The notes below the pieces were generated by a model. That model was not told where the DNA came from, did not search any database, and was given only the letters and a program-made list of their open reading frames with translations. The translations under genes and the position numbers were made by a program. A DNA stretch of 18,256 nucleotides, from the NCBI GenBank assembly GCA_026983895.1, contig JALSTF010000064.1, positions 1 to 18,256 on the forward strand, written 5' to 3'. The stretch comes from Sulfurovum sp. Its GTDB lineage: Bacteria > Campylobacterota > Campylobacteria > Campylobacterales > Sulfurovaceae. Of the stretch, positions 15,035-18,256 are shown piece after piece. The stretch's first letter is position 1. Every line of letters starts with the position of its first letter.

Positions 15035-15064
15035 AGCCTTTTCTCCTCTCTATGACTGATTTTG

Positions 15065-16666
15065 TTACTTGCAGTTGGCAAGCATAGCGTTTCTCCTGGC
15101 CGTTTCGTTGGCGATAGCAGCGAAATCCCCTTTTTTATATACGCTTATACACCAATTATAGTGTGCATTGTAATCCAGTGACCATCCGAGTCCTTCATAA
15201 CCACAATGGCGCTGTCTGGAAGTACTGTACTGGTTGATGGCATCCTGTGCATAGATCTTGCAGTATTGCGCTGCAGATTGTGCAGGCGGCACAGGATTCT
15301 TTTGTGATTGTTTGGATTTGCAAGCTTGGAGTGCGGCTTTTCTCTTCCTGTTCTCATTGACAGCATATTTATGATTCTCCCCGTGCATACACCAATCAAA
15401 ATGCTTCTGGTGCTCATTGCTCCATACCGGCGGCCTGAATCCGCAATGGTGTTTTTGTGCCTCCTGGTTCAGCCTAACGGCATCCAGGGCGTATGTTCTG
15501 CATTTCTTTTCTATCGATGCTTTATTGCCGCTTATAGCACCAACAGATTGTCCTCCATTCAATAATCCAGGAGAACGATTCTTTTTGCAGTCCCTAAGTT
15601 TCTGCTCGCGTTGTTTAATAGCATCGTGTGCCGATTTGTAATTATCACCATGTATACACCATTTAAAATGTTCATCTTTATTGCCACTCCAAGTTCCTGT
15701 ATTGAAATTAAATGGACATTGAAGTTGTTTTGCTTCTCTATATTGTGCTAATGAGGTGGTTTTGTATTTTTCACAAATCTTCATTTTTTTTCCATATTTG
15801 CTTTTGCATTTTTGAAGTTCTATATCTCTTTGATAGGATGTTGGCGTTATATAATGTGAGTTTTCACCACGCATACACCATTTGTAGTGATTTTGTTTGT
15901 TTCCACTCCATACAGGTGGATTAAAACCACAATTATATCTATGCGCTTCTTGATACTGCACGACAGCATTTGAAGCATATTCTTTACATAAAAAATGCTT
16001 ATCCATCTTTTTTGTAACAGTAAAATCTATTCTACCATTAATACAGTCATCATTTAAACAGTTAGATTTCTTTCCGCTAACTCTTTTTTTCTCGCCAAAT
16101 TTAATAAACTTCTTATTTTTGGGATAAATTCCTTTATAAACTCCTTTTGTTGGATAAATATCCAAATCAAGGTTTCCATAGGAACTTTCGGTATCAAGAA
16201 GAATAATGTCATTATTACCAAGATCATATTCAATCATACTAATAGAGATGTTTACTTTACCATGCAAGGGTACATTTCGGAGTTCTAAATTAAAGCCTAA
16301 TGGATAAGGCCACATTAAGCCTCCCCAAGGGTTTTGCTTTGTGTAATTACGTATTCCCCAGTTTGTGTATATAGTGGAAAATGGTTTTGATGCATTCGGA
16401 TTGTAATAGATCTCTGCTTTAACAAGTACTTCTATTTCATAACTATTCCCAGCTTCAGACCAATCATTGGGAATTGCAAAATCATGCAAATACAAATAAA
16501 TATCTGTTGTCAGCATTCCTTTGGGCAACTTCTCACAGATAAAAACCCTGGATGTATCTGTTGCAGGTCCTAGTTTGCAATATTTTCCTTCTACTTTGCC
16601 ATATATATTGGCATTTGCTGAAATAGTTAAAAACATTATTGTCATAAGAAACAATTTTATAAACAT
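15065..16666 (-). CDS. predicted exported protein with four tandem four-Cys YA/HYxWC modules
   Basis: A 533-residue protein with a signal peptide (1-19). The N-terminal domain of ~200 residues is beta-rich, with Cys30/Cys44 and Cys203/Cys208, and is not recognised. Four modules follow at residues 227-287, 298-360, 389-449 and 469-532. Each has Cys at both ends and two inside with spacing C-x18-C-x17(19)-C-x22(25)-C. The core motifs are C..Y(A), QY..A, C(G/P)F, WS, H(Y/F).WC and a final R….L..C. Codon and base use differ between modules 1-2 and 3-4 (17/60 GC in 15661-15720, 34/60 in 15421-15480). It is the first gene of the minus-strand operon, with a strong GAAGGGGG Shine-Dalgarno. Expected in the periplasm or on the cell surface, where disulfides form. 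A binding or structural role is likely; none is proven. Confidence 0.8.
   Translation of the reverse strand: MFIKLFLMTIMFLTISANANIYGKVEGKYCKLGPATDTSRVFICEKLPKGMLTTDIYLYLHDFAIPNDWSEAGNSYEIEVLVKAEIYYNPNASKPFSTIYTNWGIRNYTKQNPWGGLMWPYPLGFNLELRNVPLHGKVNISISMIEYDLGNNDIILLDTESSYGNLDLDIYPTKGVYKGIYPKNKKFIKFGEKKRVSGKKSNCLNDDCINGRIDFTVTKKMDKHFLCKEYASNAVVQYQEAHRYNCGFNPPVWSGNKQNHYKWCMRGENSHYITPTSYQRDIELQKCKSKYGKKMKICEKYKTTSLAQYREAKQLQCPFNFNTGTWSGNKDEHFKWCIHGDNYKSAHDAIKQREQKLRDCKKNRSPGLLNGGQSVGAISGNKASIEKKCRTYALDAVRLNQEAQKHHCGFRPPVWSNEHQKHFDWCMHGENHKYAVNENRKRKAALQACKSKQSQKNPVPPAQSAAQYCKIYAQDAINQYSTSRQRHCGYEGLGWSLDYNAHYNWCISVYKKGDFAAIANETARRNAMLANCK
15071..15988 (-). repeat. four tandem protein-level repeats (about 61-64 residues each)
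   Basis: Module 1 is 15806-15988, module 2 is 15587-15775, module 3 is 15320-15502 and module 4 is 15071-15262. The linkers are of unequal length (10, 28 and 19 residues), and the repeats diverge at DNA level. They are domain repeats, not a recent simple tandem duplication. Confidence 0.85.
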
Positions 16667-16733
16667 TTTATTCCCCCTTCTCTTTTAAAAGTTACGGTAT
16701 ACAAATTTTTATTATTAATACACCTTATTTTTT

Positions 16734-16739
16734 AGTATA
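16734..16739 (-). promoter_or_regulatory. possible -10 box for the minus-strand exported-protein operon
   Basis: TATACT on the minus strand, ~70 nt upstream of the 533-residue protein. No good -35 box. GTATAC occurs here (16735-16740) and again at 16697-16702. The 213-nt divergent gap (16667-16879) is very AT-rich and shows no gene. Confidence 0.3.
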
Positions 16740-16805
16740 CACCTGTAAAACTAAATTAAAAATAAACTGACACATCAGAATGATCTTGCACCAAAATATT
16801 AAAAC

Positions 16806-16835
16806 TTGACTTTTAAAACACAAAAAGCCTATAAT
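16806..16835 (+). promoter_or_regulatory. sigma-70-type promoter of the 264-residue exported protein
   Basis: TTGACT (16806-16811), 18 nt, TATAAT (16830-16835), ~45 nt before the start codon. This is the best -35/-10 pair in the window. The five-base arms GCACC (16788) and GGTGC (16844) flank it as a weak inverted repeat. Confidence 0.65.
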
Positions 16836-16879
16836 TTAAAAAAGGTGCGATTTAAATCTTTAATTAATAGGAGTCATTT

Positions 16880-17674
16880 ATGAAAAAGTTTACAAATTTA
16901 ATATCAGTATTCATCATGTTGCAATCTATATTCCTCATAAATATAATAGCTTCCGATAGAGTATTCTGTGAAAAATACGCAACTACAGCTGTCCATCAAT
17001 ATGATCTGGCAAAACAATATAAACTCCCAGGTATCTATCCACCTGTCTGGAGTAATGATAAAGGTGGGCACTATCGTTGGTGTATGACCGTACCGGAAAA
17101 TATTGCAAACAATGAGAGTGCCAAACGTCAAACATATCTGGATGATTTTTTACCTAAAAAAGTGAAAGGAATTTCCGATATACAAAGTATTGTACCTCAA
17201 CCGCTGAGTATACGGAAAGATGAGGCATTTACATCCAGCATTGCACCCTCTAAAATACATAACAAATATGCTCCTGTAATCAATAATTATTCTCTTGCAT
17301 CAGGGGGTGACAATATTTATAAGCATCAGTTTCCCCCGAAAAGTGGTCTGCAATTCCAGTTTTATGACTTCCCCTTGTCTATTTCATGGAAAGACGCAGA
17401 CGGTGATCTTGCAAACGGACAATACAGATTAAGTTATTCCGTAACTGGGAATAAACAGGACTCAGGCTGGAAAAACATAAATCAGTTAAATATAGGAAAT
17501 AAATTTACAGGTACACAAGGTATTGTAACTCTTCCACTGAAAATAGATTACTTTTCCTTTGATCATACTGTGCAAATAGAATTTCATTTTGTACTTAAAG
17601 ATGCTTCCGGAAAAATGAGCAATACAATTTCAGATAAAGTTTGGGCTCATCCTAAAAATTCCAAAGTAAAATAG
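16880..17674 (+). CDS. predicted exported protein with a two-Cys YA/HYxWC module and an Ig-like domain
   Basis: A 264-residue protein with a signal peptide (1-24) and AGGAG before the ATG. Residues 29-87 are the two-Cys module: Cys30, QYDLAK, PPVWS, HYRWCM with Cys68, then ENIANNESAKRQ. After a linker, residues ~130-260 look like an immunoglobulin/cadherin-like beta sandwich: ISWKDADGDLANGQYRLSYSV, later IEFHFVLKDASGKMSN. It is divergent from the three-gene operon that carries the same module, so it probably belongs to the same system. The module is closest to that of the 434-residue protein, including the loss of the same two Cys. Secreted or periplasmic adhesion or binding is plausible from the fold; the family is not recognised. 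Confidence 0.75.
   Translation: MKKFTNLISVFIMLQSIFLINIIASDRVFCEKYATTAVHQYDLAKQYKLPGIYPPVWSNDKGGHYRWCMTVPENIANNESAKRQTYLDDFLPKKVKGISDIQSIVPQPLSIRKDEAFTSSIAPSKIHNKYAPVINNYSLASGGDNIYKHQFPPKSGLQFQFYDFPLSISWKDADGDLANGQYRLSYSVTGNKQDSGWKNINQLNIGNKFTGTQGIVTLPLKIDYFSFDHTVQIEFHFVLKDASGKMSNTISDKVWAHPKNSKVK
16964..17140 (+). repeat. inverted DNA repeat, copy B (two-Cys module)
   Basis: Partner of 14771-14947 in opposite orientation. The two copies flank the 533-residue gene and the divergent promoter region, about 2 kb apart. Confidence 0.7.
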
Positions 17675-17723
17675 GTTCTTTACGTTCTTTTTACACTGAA
17701 AGAGCTTTCCTGGAATAGAGGAA

Positions 17724-17768
17724 TGAAGTAAAAAATAATAACAGATATAATCCCAAAGTTTTACTTCA
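17724..17768. terminator. 10-bp inverted repeat between the island and ispE
   Basis: TGAAGTAAAA (17724-17733) and TTTTACTTCA (17759-17768), perfect, with a 25-nt loop. The right arm begins with a T-run and follows the last island gene by ~50 nt. It could be a weak terminator or an operator upstream of ispE. Confidence 0.35.
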
Positions 17769-17789
17769 GTCTCCTAAGCCCCTCTACGT

Positions 17790-17795
17790 TATAAT
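17790..17795 (+). promoter_or_regulatory. -10 box upstream of ispE
   Basis: TATAAT 32 nt before the ispE start. The -35 region overlaps or follows the inverted repeat at 17724-17768. Confidence 0.45.
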
Positions 17796-17827
17796 CCTCA
17801 GAAACCATATACTGCTAAAGGAAGATT

Positions 17828-18256
17828 ATGTACACCATCGATGCTCACGCAAAAGTCAATATTTTCCTCAAAATCACGGGCCACCGGGATGGTTACCATA
17901 CCCTGCTCTCGCGCTTCATGCGCGTTGAGGATCTTTATGATACTATCGAGATCGTACCCTGCGAATGTGCGCGGTTCACTATTGAAGGGTGCGGCGATGT
18001 TCCCGGGGAGAGCAATAGTGTCTACAAAGCCTTTACTGCGCTCAATGACCATATAGAAAACCCTCTTCTGATACACTTTTTCATGCACCACAAGGTCTCA
18101 ATTACCAAACGCATTCCTTCACAGGCCGGTCTGGGCGGTGGAAGTTCGGATGCCGCAGCTTTTATGCGGTTGATCAATGAAGTCTGCAAACTCAAGATCC
18201 CGACCGATACTCTTGCCCAAATAGGCAGCACCATCGGTGCCGACCTGCCCTTTTTC
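17828..18256 (+). CDS. ispE: 4-diphosphocytidyl-2-C-methyl-D-erythritol kinase, N-terminal part (3' end outside window)
   Basis: 143 codons open to the window edge. The enzyme phosphorylates CDP-methylerythritol in the MEP isoprenoid pathway. N-terminal AKVNIFLKITGHRDGYH is the IspE signature, with the substrate-binding and catalytic Lys/Asn-type residues near residues 9-11. The GHMP-kinase ATP loop is PSQAGLGGGSSDAAA, and GADLPFF at the edge is the next family block. Start ATG with AAGGAAG upstream. In Campylobacter and Helicobacter, as I recall, csrA lies just before ispE and smpB after it. Here the exported-protein island precedes it. Confidence 0.95.
   Translation, partial: MYTIDAHAKVNIFLKITGHRDGYHTLLSRFMRVEDLYDTIEIVPCECARFTIEGCGDVPGESNSVYKAFTALNDHIENPLLIHFFMHHKVSITKRIPSQAGLGGGSSDAAAFMRLINEVCKLKIPTDTLAQIGSTIGADLPFF

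Noticed and set aside
15071..15988. Regularly spaced repeats as a CRISPR array
   Set aside because: The repeats are ~185 nt, differ strongly at DNA level and are in-frame protein modules. No cas gene is present.
12727..17827. Island as a classical mobile element or prophage
   Set aside because: No transposase, integrase, tRNA, or flanking direct repeats seen. Only base composition and gene content suggest transfer.

Overview
The window looks like a chromosomal segment of a Campylobacterota (epsilonproteobacterial) bacterium, probably a Sulfurovum-like or Sulfurimonas-like marine or vent organism. The reasons are the uvrD-truB-...-ispE gene order, a YidD with the long C-terminal extension I associate with this phylum, and AT-rich intergenic DNA with strong TATAAT boxes and weak -35 boxes. 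This placement is inferred from memory of gene families and order, not from a search.

Region 1 (1-4.5 kb, AT-rich) is a signalling locus. It holds the C-terminal end of a hybrid histidine kinase, a small roadblock/LC7-like protein, and a minus-strand operon of a SixA-type histidine phosphatase, a stand-alone GAF protein and a GAF-hybrid histidine kinase. The SixA-type gene appears to start with AUC: its catalytic RHA motif lies upstream of every normal start codon. A near-identical palindrome (ATGTAAG-N6-CTTACAT) lies 20-21 nt upstream of a TATAAT box in front of both the roadblock gene and the sixA operon, which suggests one shared regulator.

Region 2 (4.5-12.7 kb, higher GC) is housekeeping DNA. 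A tightly coupled yidD-pyrC-carbonic anhydrase operon is followed by cysK-aminotransferase class IV-SspB-like adaptor. A LysR regulator lies convergent to these genes and divergent from uvrD, with truB downstream of uvrD. A 78-nt element between uvrD and truB can fold into a neat three-way junction.

Region 3 (12.7-17.7 kb) is an accessory island between truB and ispE, where csrA sits in Campylobacter and Helicobacter as I recall them. It encodes four predicted exported proteins. Three share a roughly 60-residue module with a C..YA..AV.QY...PP.WS....HY.WCM signature: four tandem copies in a 533-residue protein and single N-terminal copies in a 434- and a 264-residue protein. The copies occur in four-Cys and two-Cys forms, and the pattern of loss predicts the disulfide pairing. 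The genes are strongly mosaic in base composition (60-nt samples range from 17% to 68% GC within one gene). Two copies of the module form an inverted DNA repeat around the divergent promoter region. This family is the best candidate for an undescribed system; its function cannot be read from sequence. The window ends inside ispE. No stretch over 300 bases lacks a gene.
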